DNA of 64,000 nucleotides from Clostridia bacterium (GCA_017407995.1 JAFQVM010000006.1:37564-101563), one strand, 5' to 3'. Positions 8,232 through 16,155 are shown, counted from the stretch's first letter. A program made the numbers and translations. The notes: a model not told the origin generated them from the letters alone.

Positions 8232-9815
8232 ATGAACCGAAGAGTTTTAAAAATATTTGCTGTTGTTATAGTTTTTGTTTTGTCAATTCCCCTTATTTTC
8301 GGCGGTTGTTCCGATAAACCCGGCGAAACAGATGAAACAACATCCGTCTCTGGTGAAACACCGGAGGCGCACTCCTTAAAACTGCCATATTCGCAAAATG
8401 ACAAGTTAAATCCCTTTACAGCAGAGAGTATGCTCAATCAGAGTGTCTGTGAGCTGATATATGACGGACTTTTTTCTTTAGATAAAAATTACAATGCTAA
8501 ACCGATGCTTGCATCAAATTACAGCCAAAGCGGACGTACACTTACTGTTACTTTAGGCTCTGTTAAATTCTCTGACGGTTCATCTGTCACACCATCTGAC
8601 GTAGTGGCATCGTTTAACAGCGCAAAGGAGTCTCCGGCGTATAAATCATCTCTCGCAGGGTTTGGAAAAGCTACGGTAAGCGGCAACAGCGTGGTGTTTG
8701 AGCTGTCAGCGGATGACCCGTATGCAGTCAACTGTCTTACTTTTGCCGTTACAAAGGGCGGCTCGACGGAGGAAAAGGCTGTCGGTTCTGGCAGATATGT
8801 GCTTGATATTAATGCCGGAGGGGCTGTGCTTAAGGCTCGAAGCTCCCGCACGGCGGATTTTTCACCTAAGATAAAGCAAATAAGCTTATACGGTGTTCAG
8901 GATGTAAACTCTCTTAAATATACACTTGCAATAGGTAATATCAGCTTTGCTTTTGATGATTTGCGTCTGGGCAACTACACAAGATTTTCGGCTTCTACAG
9001 CGAGCGTTTTAATGAATAACATGGTGTTTATGACCTTTAATAAAGGTAATTCGGCACTTGCATCCGAAAAAGTCAGACAGGCGATAAGTTTGCTTGTAGA
9101 CAGGAGTAAGATAGCCGATACTGCTTTTCAAGGGCATGCCAAGGCGGCATACACACCGTTTAATCCTGATTGGAACGTAATTTCAGGCAAGGATTACACG
9201 AGTACAAAGGCGGCATACACACCGTCTAATCCTGATTGGAACGCAATTTTAGGTGAGGATTACACGATTACAACAGATATTGAAGCCGTTGAAAAGCTGC
9301 TTGATGAGGCGGGATATAAGACTTCCGGCGGGTCTGTTCGTTCAAACGGTTCAAATGCACTTTCGTTTAAGCTGCTTGTGAACAAGGACAATGCTTTTAA
9401 AACGCAAGCGGCGGATTATATAAAGGAAATGCTTAAAAAGGCAAATATCAGCGTAACTGTTGAGTCGCTTGAGGAAAAGGCATACAAATCGGCGGTGGCT
9501 TCGGGTAAGTATGATATGTATATAGGCGAAATCAAGCTTTCCGATAATATGAATCTGTCGCCTATACTCTTGCCTAAGGGTGCTGTTTCCTACGGCATTA
9601 ATACTTCGGGTGCATCGAGCACGGCATACGCTGCAATGCTTGCAGGCACCTTGGATGTTTACGAATTTTTGGAAATATTTAACAGCGATTTGCCATTTTT
9701 ACCGCTTTGTTACCGCAGCGGTATAGCGGCATATACACGCAGTATATCATTTGACGGAGATGCCCATATAAACGATATTTATGCGGATATAGAGAGCTGG
9801 CAATTTATTTCATAA
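8232..9815 (+). CDS. Oligopeptide ABC transporter substrate-binding lipoprotein
   Basis: 527 residues, SBP family 5 (OppA/DppA type). Signal peptide of about 25 residues ends at the lipobox FGGC (Cys26), so it should be anchored to the outer face of the membrane. Mature part: LPYSQNDKLNPF, ICELIYDGLF-like segment, LASNYSQS and the helix EKVRQAISLLVDR are family hallmarks. No permease or ATPase genes are adjacent, so it is an orphan binding protein. A 22-codon tandem duplication lies near residues 304-347. The start at 8232 follows AAGGAG; the in-frame ATG at 8187 lacks a ribosome site. Confidence 0.9.
   Translation: MNRRVLKIFAVVIVFVLSIPLIFGGCSDKPGETDETTSVSGETPEAHSLKLPYSQNDKLNPFTAESMLNQSVCELIYDGLFSLDKNYNAKPMLASNYSQSGRTLTVTLGSVKFSDGSSVTPSDVVASFNSAKESPAYKSSLAGFGKATVSGNSVVFELSADDPYAVNCLTFAVTKGGSTEEKAVGSGRYVLDINAGGAVLKARSSRTADFSPKIKQISLYGVQDVNSLKYTLAIGNISFAFDDLRLGNYTRFSASTASVLMNNMVFMTFNKGNSALASEKVRQAISLLVDRSKIADTAFQGHAKAAYTPFNPDWNVISGKDYTSTKAAYTPSNPDWNAILGEDYTITTDIEAVEKLLDEAGYKTSGGSVRSNGSNALSFKLLVNKDNAFKTQAADYIKEMLKKANISVTVESLEEKAYKSAVASGKYDMYIGEIKLSDNMNLSPILLPKGAVSYGINTSGASSTAYAAMLAGTLDVYEFLEIFNSDLPFLPLCYRSGIAAYTRSISFDGDAHINDIYADIESWQFIS
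9141..9272 (+). repeat. Two tandem 66-bp repeats inside the binding-protein gene
   Basis: Units 9141-9206 and 9207-9272 differ at 6 of 66 positions and both encode a KAAYTP-NPDWN segment. In frame, so 22 residues are duplicated without breaking the gene. Confidence 0.95.
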
Positions 9816-9835
9816 TTCTTTTTTCTCTTTTGGAC

Positions 9836-9864
9836 TTGTAATATATCGAAAGAGCGACTATAAT
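9836..9864 (+). promoter_or_regulatory. Promoter of the LysM/M23 gene
   Basis: TTGTAA (9836-9841), 17-bp spacer, TATAAT (9859-9864). Start of transcription near 9871, just before a WalR-type box. Confidence 0.7.
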
Positions 9865-9874
9865 ATATGTGGTT

Positions 9875-9891
9875 TGTAACCGTTTTGTAAT
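9875..9891 (+). promoter_or_regulatory. WalR-type box (TGTWAH-N5-TGTWAH)
   Basis: TGTAAC (9875-9880), five bases, TGTAAT (9886-9891): an exact match to the direct-repeat site of the essential WalK/WalR cell-wall regulator of Firmicutes. It overlaps the predicted transcription start of a cell-wall hydrolase gene, a position expected for repression. Confidence 0.65.
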
Positions 9892-9912
9892 ATTTTCAAG
9901 GAGGCGGACATT

Positions 9913-11955
9913 TTGGATAAAAATAAAACAGAAGAAGAAAAGCTCCGCTCGAATGAAAATGGTGTTTCTCTTTTGGAAAAAGAAGAGGATGTAAATGCGA
10001 AATATGCGGAGCTGCTTGAAAAAATAGACATTGATAATGACTATGATGATATTTTATCAAAATATGAAAAGACGATAGAACAGCGTACAAAGAGTACAAT
10101 AAAAAGGATAAGCGGGGATGAGCTGGAGCCTATTGAGGAGAAGACAGAGCAACCCGTGACTGAAGATGAAAAGATTGAAGAAGAAAAGCTTGAGGAAGAG
10201 GAGTCCCGGGAGCCTGAGACTCAGGAAGAAGATGGTGTGAGCTTTGTACAGACCGTTTATGACTTAATAGAAGAGTTTGGACTGTCTGTGGGCAACGGCG
10301 TGAAGCGTGCGCTTCGCAGACCGAAGAAGCTCATAGGCTGGATAGTCTCGTTCTTTAAATATGTTTTGCGATTTGTTTGGCTGTCTGTAGTGAATTTGAT
10401 AGACCTTGTTACACATAAGTTCGTGGAGCAGGTCAAAGATTTCCGTAAAGATGTCAAGAAGGCTTCTAACTATCTTAAGCGCAGCAATAAGAGTCCGACA
10501 ACATCTATTGCTGTTTTTATGCACTATATAAAGAAAGGCGTAATACGTCACAAGGCTTTGATAAAGACGGTTTTAAACGTTGCAATGCCTGTTTTGGCGA
10601 CGATAGCTTTTATTATTACGGTAAACTATTGGAGCAACGTTACATTTGCGCTCAGGGTCAGTTATGATGATAAGGAAATCGGCTATATAGCTGATGAAAC
10701 AGTCTATAATGAGGCTCAAACTGCCGCAAAAGCAAGATTTGATACCGGTAAGGATGCCGGAACAGCAGATTTTAAGGAGCCGACATATGAGCTGGCACTT
10801 GTATCTTTGAATCAGCTTGTGGATTCAACAGTTTTGTGTGACAGGATAATCGAAAACTCGGGTGACAATGTAACCAATGCGTGCGGCATTTATATTGACA
10901 ATGATTTTATCTGTGCAATAAAGAATGAGACTGATGCAACGAGTGTTTTCAATGCGATTCTTGAGCCTTTTGAGGAACAGGTTAAGGACGAGAACAGTTT
11001 TGTTGACTTTGTTGAAAAGGTCGAGTATGTCCAGGGGCTTTATCCTGAGGACAAGGATACAATGTGGGATGCTTCAAGGCTTGCTGAGCAGCTTTCTCAG
11101 ACAAAGCAGGCAGCCGTAAAGTATACTGTCAAGGACGGTGACACCATTTACGGAATAGCTGTTGCTCACGGTCTTACGGAGAGAGAGTTAATAGCGCTTA
11201 ATCCGAGTATGGGAGATAATATTTATTCAGGCGATACAGTTATAATATCAAATGAAGTAAACTACGTACGTGTTAAGGTTATGAAAACTGAAACCAGAAC
11301 GCAAGAGGTTGATTACGAAACTGAATTTGTTAATAATGCCTCGATGTTCAAGGGTACAAAGCGTACAGTCCGAAACGGTGAGCCCGGTGAGGATAAGGTT
11401 ACTGAGCTTGTAACATATGTTGACGGTCAGCGTGTGTCGGCAGAGGAAGTCTCACGAGAGAGAATAAAGGAGCCTGTCAATGCAAAGGTGCAGGTGGGTA
11501 CGAAATCCGCCTCAGCTTACGGCTATAACTATAATGTTTCTGTGTCGGGAAGCGGTTTTGTATGGCCCGCTCCTGCGTGCAGCTACATCAGTTCTTATTA
11601 CGGCTGGAGAACGTTGAGAGGTTATTCAGACTTCCATACCGGTATCGACCTTACGAGACCTGGCGGCGGTTCAACGGGAGCTATCATAGTAGCATCTCTT
11701 GACGGTACTGTTGAAAGTGTACAGCGCAGCTATTCAGGATACGGCCACAGCATTGTTATCAATCACGGCGGCGGACTTAAAACACGATATGCCCACTGCT
11801 TACAGGACTCAATTTCGGTCTATGTCGGTCAGAGAGTAAGTGCAGGTCAGGCGATAGCAAGAGTTGGCTCGACCGGAAACGTAACAGGACCGCACCTTCA
11901 CTTTGAAATAATAATAAACGGAAACAGAGTAAACCCGCTTCCGTATATAAGATAG
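9913..11955 (+). CDS. Membrane-anchored LysM-G5-M23 peptidoglycan endopeptidase
   Basis: 680 residues. N-terminal ~140 residues are highly acidic and probably cytoplasmic; a basic stretch follows, then one transmembrane helix (about 216-240). Outside: a LysM domain (YTVKDGDTIYGIAVAHGLTE, about 402-447), a G5 domain (about 456-530) and a C-terminal M23 metallopeptidase with the HTGID zinc site near 575 and PHLHFE near 661. It should cleave stem-peptide cross-links while bound to glycan. TTG start at 9913, 8 nt after a perfect AAGGAGG. Same LysM-G5-M23 layout is frequent in clostridia; the acidic cytoplasmic tail is unusually long. Confidence 0.93.
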   Translation: MDKNKTEEEKLRSNENGVSLLEKEEDVNAKYAELLEKIDIDNDYDDILSKYEKTIEQRTKSTIKRISGDELEPIEEKTEQPVTEDEKIEEEKLEEEESREPETQEEDGVSFVQTVYDLIEEFGLSVGNGVKRALRRPKKLIGWIVSFFKYVLRFVWLSVVNLIDLVTHKFVEQVKDFRKDVKKASNYLKRSNKSPTTSIAVFMHYIKKGVIRHKALIKTVLNVAMPVLATIAFIITVNYWSNVTFALRVSYDDKEIGYIADETVYNEAQTAAKARFDTGKDAGTADFKEPTYELALVSLNQLVDSTVLCDRIIENSGDNVTNACGIYIDNDFICAIKNETDATSVFNAILEPFEEQVKDENSFVDFVEKVEYVQGLYPEDKDTMWDASRLAEQLSQTKQAAVKYTVKDGDTIYGIAVAHGLTERELIALNPSMGDNIYSGDTVIISNEVNYVRVKVMKTETRTQEVDYETEFVNNASMFKGTKRTVRNGEPGEDKVTELVTYVDGQRVSAEEVSRERIKEPVNAKVQVGTKSASAYGYNYNVSVSGSGFVWPAPACSYISSYYGWRTLRGYSDFHTGIDLTRPGGGSTGAIIVASLDGTVESVQRSYSGYGHSIVINHGGGLKTRYAHCLQDSISVYVGQRVSAGQAIARVGSTGNVTGPHLHFEIIINGNRVNPLPYIR

Positions 11956-11968
11956 TATATATATTGAA

Positions 11969-12003
11969 CACCCCGAAAGCATAGTCTTCCGGGGTGCTTT
12001 TTA
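11969..12003 (+). terminator. Intrinsic terminator of the LysM/M23 gene
   Basis: CACCCCGAAAG (11969-11979) pairs with CTTCCGGGGTG (11986-11996) with one mismatch, then a T run. Confidence 0.87.
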
Positions 12004-12006
12004 TAT

Positions 12007-12040
12007 AAAAAACGGGCTCAAAGCTTTTTGCTTTGAGCCC
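12007..12040 (-). terminator. Intrinsic terminator for the minus-strand small gene
   Basis: GGGCTCAAAGC (12014-12024) and GCTTTGAGCCC (12030-12040) form an 11-bp perfect stem; on the minus strand it is followed by GTTTTTT. It ends transcription of the 31-residue peptide gene. Confidence 0.88.
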
Positions 12041-12095
12041 TTGTCAGGAACTTAATTAGCCTTTGTCTGCACATGACGTTGGCGTGAAAAGCGAG

Positions 12096-12191
12096 TTACG
12101 GGTCTGTTCTTTCGACCTCTGTTCCGCTTGCGGCTACTACAGACATAGCCACGGCTAAAACCAATATAATTCCTAATGCTTGCAGTACCAT
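12096..12191 (-). CDS. 31-residue single-span membrane peptide
   Basis: MVLQALGIILVLAVAMSVVA then a short polar tail ending EVERTDP. Ribosome site GGGGGAAG 5-6 nt before the ATG at 12191, own terminator, and a long upstream region with WalR-type repeats, which argue that it is a real gene although very short. One hydrophobic helix covers residues 2-21. Function unknown; it could be a regulatory membrane peptide or a type I toxin-like product, but no antisense RNA is visible. A longer in-frame ORF (to 12284) lacks a ribosome site. Confidence 0.6.
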   Translation of the reverse strand: MVLQALGIILVLAVAMSVVAASGTEVERTDP

Positions 12192-12283
12192 TTTACTTCC
12201 CCCTTGAATAATAGCTTTTGATACATTCTGTATCTTACGACTATAGTATATACTTGGGAAAGACGAAAAGCTACCACAAAACA

Positions 12284-12341
12284 ATTACAGTTTAAGACAA
12301 AACGGTTACAAAACGGACTGAAATGTTACAAAAATGTTACA
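12284..12341 (-). promoter_or_regulatory. WalR-type box and extra half-sites upstream of the small peptide gene
   Basis: On the minus strand TGTAAC-N5-TGTAAC occupies 12341-12325, an exact TGTWAH-N5-TGTWAH site. Further half-sites TGTAAC (12310-12305) and TGTAAT (12289-12284) lie at about two-helical-turn intervals toward the gene. A weak -10 (TATACT at 12250-12245) lies downstream with no clear -35, as in activator-dependent promoters. Confidence 0.55.
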
Positions 12342-12343
12342 AT

Positions 12344-13294
12344 TCAGCTTGTGAGCTCCATAATTTCCTGTGCGCTGAGTGTAGGTTGCAGCGCACAGTT
12401 TATCGCCATAGACAAGAATTTTGAAGCCCTTTCTATCATTATATCTATTTCTTTTGGCGTTATCATCATCATTGAGCTGTGTGGCTCGATTTGGTGCTGA
12501 AGTTCGGGCGTGTCACTGCCTTTGCTGTCGTTTATGATGTCATAGGCGAGTGTGGCTGCATCAACGACGGTAGGTATACCTATTGAAATAACGGGAACAC
12601 CTAAGGTGTTCTCGCTGATTTCGGCTCTTGCGTTACCGACACCTGAGCCCGGTATAATGCCGCATGTTGCAATCTGCACCGTACAGCCGAGTCTTGACAG
12701 GCGTCTTGCGGCGAGGGCGTCAATTACGATTACGGCGCTTGGCGCTACAGTTCTGACAGCGCCCGCAATCGTTTCACCGGTTTCAACTCCCGTTTGACCG
12801 AGTACTCCGGGACTTATGCAGGCTACGGGACGAAGATTGCCGAGACCGAGCTTTTGAGCAAATTCCTCTTTCAGGTGCCGTGTGGCAAAGATACTTTCGG
12901 AGCATTTCGGGCCGAGAGCATCGGGAGTGATTTTCATATTGCCGAGTCCCGCAACCAAAACGCTGCCTTCTTCGGGCAGCAGTCTTATCAGCTCATCACG
13001 CACGGTTTCCATGCGCTCGTCAGCTATAGAATAGCATTTTGAAAACGAGTCGGTCTCGACCGTCACGTAACTGCCCATTGGTTTGCCCAATGTTTTTTCG
13101 CCTGTTTCGTTTATTACTTTTATTCTTGTGATTTTTGAACTGTTGCGCTTGAAAGTCTCGCAAAGCACGCCGTCAAGAACATCTTTTTTCAGATATTCCT
13201 TTTGTTCGAGGGCGAGGTCTGTTCTGAAATTCATATTTATCATCAGATGAGTTTTGCTATACCCGTCTGACTGTGTCCCACCTTTCACAAACAT
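12344..13294 (-). CDS. gpr: Spore germination protease GPR
   Basis: Peptidase family A25, which degrades the small acid-soluble proteins of spores during germination. Up to 316 residues. Hallmarks: FRTDLALEQ near the N-terminus (the site around which GPR is self-processed), VAGLGNMKITPDALGPK (about 114-130), ACISPGVLGQTGVET and the aspartate-containing VIVIDALAARR (about 197-207). Divergent from rpsT as in Bacillus and many clostridia. The exact start is uncertain: ATG 13294 lacks a ribosome site; ATG 13243 or 13234, just before FRTDLALE, also lack one. Confidence 0.93.
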   Translation of the reverse strand: MFVKGGTQSDGYSKTHLMINMNFRTDLALEQKEYLKKDVLDGVLCETFKRNSSKITRIKVINETGEKTLGKPMGSYVTVETDSFSKCYSIADERMETVRDELIRLLPEEGSVLVAGLGNMKITPDALGPKCSESIFATRHLKEEFAQKLGLGNLRPVACISPGVLGQTGVETGETIAGAVRTVAPSAVIVIDALAARRLSRLGCTVQIATCGIIPGSGVGNARAEISENTLGVPVISIGIPTVVDAATLAYDIINDSKGSDTPELQHQIEPHSSMMMITPKEIDIMIERASKFLSMAINCALQPTLSAQEIMELTS

Positions 13295-13314
13295 AAAAAA
13301 ATTTACTTTTTCTC

Positions 13315-13343
13315 TTGCATTTGTACGAACTCTATGATAAGAT
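13315..13343 (+). promoter_or_regulatory. Promoter of rpsT
   Basis: TTGCAT (13315-13320), 17-bp spacer, TAAGAT (13338-13343). Confidence 0.7.
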
Positions 13344-13373
13344 AATTACCTGTATGATGAAGGAGGTGCAAAA

Positions 13374-13631
13374 ATGCCTAATATAAAGTCAGCAAAAAAG
13401 CGTGTTATCGTTAACAAGACAAAGGCCGCTCGTAACAAGTCCCGCAACTCAGCTCTTAAAACAGCTATCAAGAAGGCAAACGCTGCTGCTCAGTCCAATG
13501 CAGATAATAAGGTAGAAGTTATCAACGCAGCTATCAAAAAGGTTGATCAGGCCGCTGCTAAAGGACTTCTTCATAAGAATAATGCGGCTCACAAGAAGTC
13601 TGCTCTGGCAAAGCTTCTTAACGAGGGCTAA
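13374..13631 (+). CDS. rpsT: 30S ribosomal protein S20
   Basis: 85 residues, normal length, very basic and alanine rich: begins MPNIKSAKKRVIVNKTKAARN, ends with the AKGLLHKNNAAHKKSALAKL signature. Binds 16S rRNA early in 30S assembly. Perfect AAGGAGGT ribosome site 7 nt upstream. Monocistronic between its own promoter and terminator. Confidence 0.97.
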   Translation: MPNIKSAKKRVIVNKTKAARNKSRNSALKTAIKKANAAAQSNADNKVEVINAAIKKVDQAAAKGLLHKNNAAHKKSALAKLLNEG

Positions 13632-13664
13632 TAGTACAATTGAAGATTAATGTTACAACTGAAG

Positions 13665-13702
13665 ATTAACGGTTTTGGGGTTTCCGATACCGTTAATTTT
13701 TA
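13665..13702 (+). terminator. Intrinsic terminator of rpsT
   Basis: ATTAACGGT (13665-13673) and ACCGTTAAT (13689-13697) followed by TTTT. Just upstream, two 19-bp imperfect copies of an ACAA-TGAAGATTAA unit lie in tandem (13635-13672). Confidence 0.8.
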
Positions 13703-13726
13703 TTTGTAAACTTTCTTTTATAGTGT

Positions 13727-13755
13727 TTGACTTTTGGACTTGTTTATCGTATAAT
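13727..13755 (+). promoter_or_regulatory. Promoter of the 75-residue membrane protein gene
   Basis: TTGACT (13727-13732), 17-bp spacer, TATAAT (13750-13755). Confidence 0.8.
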
Positions 13756-13790
13756 CAATTATGATAAATTTTATTTAAGGAGGCAAAACC

Positions 13791-14018
13791 ATGGAGAAAG
13801 TAAAAAAGATTTTAAAAATCGTTGCAATTGTTGTTGCTGTGGCCGGTGCAATTGCCGCAATAGCATTTGCAGTTAAGAAGATTGTTGATAAGAAAAAGGC
13901 TGCTGCCGATGAGCCTGAAAATTATGTTTCATGCTCCTGCTGTGATGCAGCACCCGTAGCTGAGACTGTTGCAGAGCCTGTAGCAGAAGTTGTTGCTGAG
14001 GAAGCTGCAGCTGAATAA
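13791..14018 (+). CDS. Small single-span membrane protein, Ala/Val/Glu-rich tail
   Basis: 75 residues. Basic start (MEKVKKILK), one transmembrane helix (about 9-28), a basic stop (KKIVDKKK), a CSCC cysteine group (about 48-51) and an acidic tail built of repeated PVAE/TVAE/VVAE units. Strong AAGGAGG site, own promoter and terminator, so well expressed. Not recognised; no function can be assigned. Convergent with spoVAE. Confidence 0.8.
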   Translation: MEKVKKILKIVAIVVAVAGAIAAIAFAVKKIVDKKKAAADEPENYVSCSCCDAAPVAETVAEPVAEVVAEEAAAE

Positions 14019-14030
14019 AATATGATTGAA

Positions 14031-14062
14031 ACTGCGGCATAAAATGCCGCAGTTTTTATTTT
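14031..14062. terminator. Intrinsic terminator
   Basis: ACTGCGGCAT and ATGCCGCAGT separated by AAA, followed by TTTTTATTTTT on the plus strand. It overlaps the last codons of the convergent spoVAE gene. Confidence 0.88.
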
Positions 14063-14421
14063 TCTTTAGGTCTTGAAAGCAGTGATGCTATCAAACCGCA
14101 CAGAACAGCAACGGTGATTCCGGCAGAGGCGGCGGTAAGGGGGCCTGTCAGTATACCTATGGGTCCGCTTTCGGCAATCGCTTCTTTAACACCTTTGACC
14201 ATAGCAAAGCCAAAACCTGTCAACGGAATGGTGGCGCCTGCACCTGCCCATTCGACCAGAGGAGCGTATACTCCGATGCCGCCGAGAAATACGCCGATAA
14301 CAACGAACGAAACAAGTATGCGTCCCGGAGTAAGTTTTGTTGTGTCCATGATTATCTGACCGACGGCACAGATAGCACCGCCTACAACGAACGCTTTTAA
14401 AAAATCAAGAAATATGTCCAA
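14056..14421 (-). CDS. spoVAE: Stage V sporulation protein AE (SpoVAE)
   Basis: 121 residues, mostly hydrophobic with about four membrane helices. The family signature TPGRILVSFVVIGVFLGGIG, then EWAGAGATIPLTGFGFAMVKGVKEA, is close to the SpoVAEb form. SpoVA proteins form the channel that moves dipicolinic acid into the forespore and releases it at germination. TTG start at 14421 after AAAGGAAAG. Here it stands alone, without spoVAC or spoVAD beside it. Confidence 0.92.
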   Translation of the reverse strand: MDIFLDFLKAFVVGGAICAVGQIIMDTTKLTPGRILVSFVVIGVFLGGIGVYAPLVEWAGAGATIPLTGFGFAMVKGVKEAIAESGPIGILTGPLTAASAGITVAVLCGLIASLLSRPKEK

Positions 14422-14553
14422 CTTTATCTTTCCTTTCTGGCCAAAAGCATTTTTACGTGTTAATATTCTTTCAAAAGTGCTGCTGAATATGCGAATAAAG
14501 GGTCGAGAGCATAAAATAAAAGAAAAGTTTAAAAAATATTTGCAAATTTACTA

Positions 14554-14582
14554 TTGACAAATGGCGAGAATGTTAATAATAT
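14554..14582 (+). promoter_or_regulatory. Promoter of acpP
   Basis: TTGACA (14554-14559), 17-bp spacer, TAATAT (14577-14582). Confidence 0.8.
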
Positions 14583-14638
14583 CTATAGTGTAATCCGAAA
14601 TTAGTTAATTAAAAAATCATTGGTAAGGAGAAATGAAA

Positions 14639-14869
14639 ATGTCAACCTTTGAAAGAGTACAGAAGATTATTTGCGAGCAGCTCGAGATAGACCGTCACCT
14701 CGTAACTGAGGATGCATCAATCTCAGGCGACCTCGGAGCAGACAGCTTGGACCTTGTTGACCTTGCTATGTCTATCGAAGAGGAATTCAACATTGAAGTT
14801 CCCGACGATGCTCTTGATAATGTAAGAACAGTCAACGACATTGTTAAGTTCATTGACGACCACGAGTAA
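14639..14869 (+). CDS. acpP: Acyl carrier protein
   Basis: 76 residues. Carries growing acyl chains on a phosphopantetheine attached to the serine of GADSLDLVDLAM (Ser about 37). Acidic helix II/III pattern complete. ATG 14639 is preferred to ATG 14633 because AAGGAG (14625-14630) then has 8-nt spacing. Stands alone with its own promoter and terminator, apart from any fab gene in this window. Confidence 0.95.
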   Translation: MSTFERVQKIICEQLEIDRHLVTEDASISGDLGADSLDLVDLAMSIEEEFNIEVPDDALDNVRTVNDIVKFIDDHE

Positions 14870-14887
14870 TTTAAACAATTAAGAAAA

Positions 14888-14921
14888 GGCTGTTTCATTG
14901 TTTGATGAAACAGCCTTTTTT
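14888..14921 (+). terminator. Intrinsic terminator of acpP
   Basis: GGCTGTTTCAT and ATGAAACAGCC (14888-14915) followed by TTTTTT. Confidence 0.9.
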
Positions 14922-14977
14922 AAGCCGCAGATTTGCAGACTGAGAAAAATTGTTTCATCATGAAAGGATACGATTCC

Positions 14978-16102
14978 ATGATTCTGAAAAATGCAGAGAT
15001 ATTTGACAATGAATTTAACCGTCGCAAGGCGGATATAAGGATAGATGGGGAGAAGATAGCTGAGATAGGTGATAATCTCAGCGGTGGGCAAGAGGTAGAC
15101 TTGAGCGGGTGTGTGATACTGCCGGGCTTTATCGATATTCATATTCATGGCTGTGGCGGCGCTGACTTTTGCGATGCAAAAGAGGACACTCTTGAAACAA
15201 TGTCAAAAACGCTGGCATCCTTTGGCGTAACATCTTTTTGTCCTGCAACAATGACGCTGCCCTATGATGAGATTGAAAAGGCATTTGTTTGCGCTGCGGA
15301 GTATAAAGGGAAAGAGTGCGGAGCCTATATACATGGAATCAATATGGAGGGTCCTTTTTTGTCAGTCGAGCGCAGGGGAGCTCAGCCTGCCGAGTATATA
15401 AAGAAGCCTGATATCAATGAGTTTAAAAGGCTTAACGGTATTTGTAATATCAGCCTTGTTTCGCTTGCGCCTGAGGTGGAGGGTGCTGTTGAGTTTGCAC
15501 GTGAGGCATCAAAGATTTGTACGGTTTCTGCAGCCCATACTGTTGCTACATACGAACAGGCGAAGGAAGGCTTCGAAAACGGCATAACACATACTACACA
15601 TCTGCTCAACGGAATGAATCCGATATCAAACCGCAATCCGGGACCGCCCGTGGCAGCTTTAAATGCGCAGGGAACAACGGCGGAGCTGATAAGTGACGGT
15701 ATACACATTCACCCCGAGTACCTTGCTTTGATTTACAGCATTCTCGGCGAGGACAGGTCGGTTGCCGTAAGCGACTCAATGCGGGCATCAGGCATGGGTG
15801 ACGGTGAGTATACCCTTGGTGGTCAGACGGTATATGTTAAAAATGGAAAAGCGACTCTGATTGATGGCACCATTGCAGCCAGCACAACGAATGTTTTTGA
15901 TGAATTTAAGAATATTTTAAGATTCGGCGTGCCGTTAAAACAAGCTTTGAAGTCATGTACAATAAATCCAGCTCGTGCAATTGGTGTCGACGGTGTTACA
16001 GGCAGCATAGCAGAGGGTAAAAATGCTGATTTGCTTGTAATGGCTAATGACTTTACAGAGCGCCGTGCGGTCTATGTAAAGGGCAGAAAAGTGAGTAACT
16101 GA
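14978..16102 (+). CDS. nagA: N-acetylglucosamine-6-phosphate deacetylase
   Basis: 374 residues, amidohydrolase superfamily. Removes acetate from GlcNAc-6-P, feeding amino-sugar catabolism and wall recycling. Motifs: HIHG after PGFID (near 54-60), catalytic-metal Glu in NMEGPFL, AAHT, THLLNGMNP, DGIHIHP and the SDSM aspartate. The ATG at 14978, with AAAGGA 9 nt upstream, starts just before the conserved MILKNAEIF. No nagB or PTS gene is adjacent. Confidence 0.94.
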   Translation: MILKNAEIFDNEFNRRKADIRIDGEKIAEIGDNLSGGQEVDLSGCVILPGFIDIHIHGCGGADFCDAKEDTLETMSKTLASFGVTSFCPATMTLPYDEIEKAFVCAAEYKGKECGAYIHGINMEGPFLSVERRGAQPAEYIKKPDINEFKRLNGICNISLVSLAPEVEGAVEFAREASKICTVSAAHTVATYEQAKEGFENGITHTTHLLNGMNPISNRNPGPPVAALNAQGTTAELISDGIHIHPEYLALIYSILGEDRSVAVSDSMRASGMGDGEYTLGGQTVYVKNGKATLIDGTIAASTTNVFDEFKNILRFGVPLKQALKSCTINPARAIGVDGVTGSIAEGKNADLLVMANDFTERRAVYVKGRKVSN

Positions 16103-16109
16103 TTGATAT

Positions 16110-16150
16110 AAAAATTATCCCCGTAATGACAGCTGTCATTACGGGGATAA
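16110..16150. terminator. Perfectly palindromic terminator
   Basis: A 36-bp perfect palindrome (16115-16150) made of TTATCCCCGTAATGACAG and its exact complement, with no loop bases unpaired by sequence. On the minus strand it is followed by TTTTT, so it mainly ends the minus-strand MBL gene; it may also serve nagA. Confidence 0.8.
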
Positions 16151-16155
16151 ACATT

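Noticed and set aside
10264-10551. Minus-strand frames inside the LysM/M23 gene
   Set aside because: Shadow ORFs without ribosome sites.
12284-12341. TTGTAAC repeats as a PhoP (Pho) box
   Set aside because: Pho boxes are TTNACA repeats with 11-bp period at phosphate genes; the TGTWAH-N5-TGTWAH form fits WalR exactly and recurs at a wall hydrolase gene.
13635-13672. Tandem 19-bp imperfect repeat after rpsT as a regulatory element
   Set aside because: Only two copies, the second forms part of the terminator stem; explained by local duplication.
14422-14530. Forespore sigma (SigG/SigF) promoter before spoVAE
   Set aside because: A GCATA and an AATATTA can be found but the spacing is about 20 bp, longer than known sites, so it is not listed.
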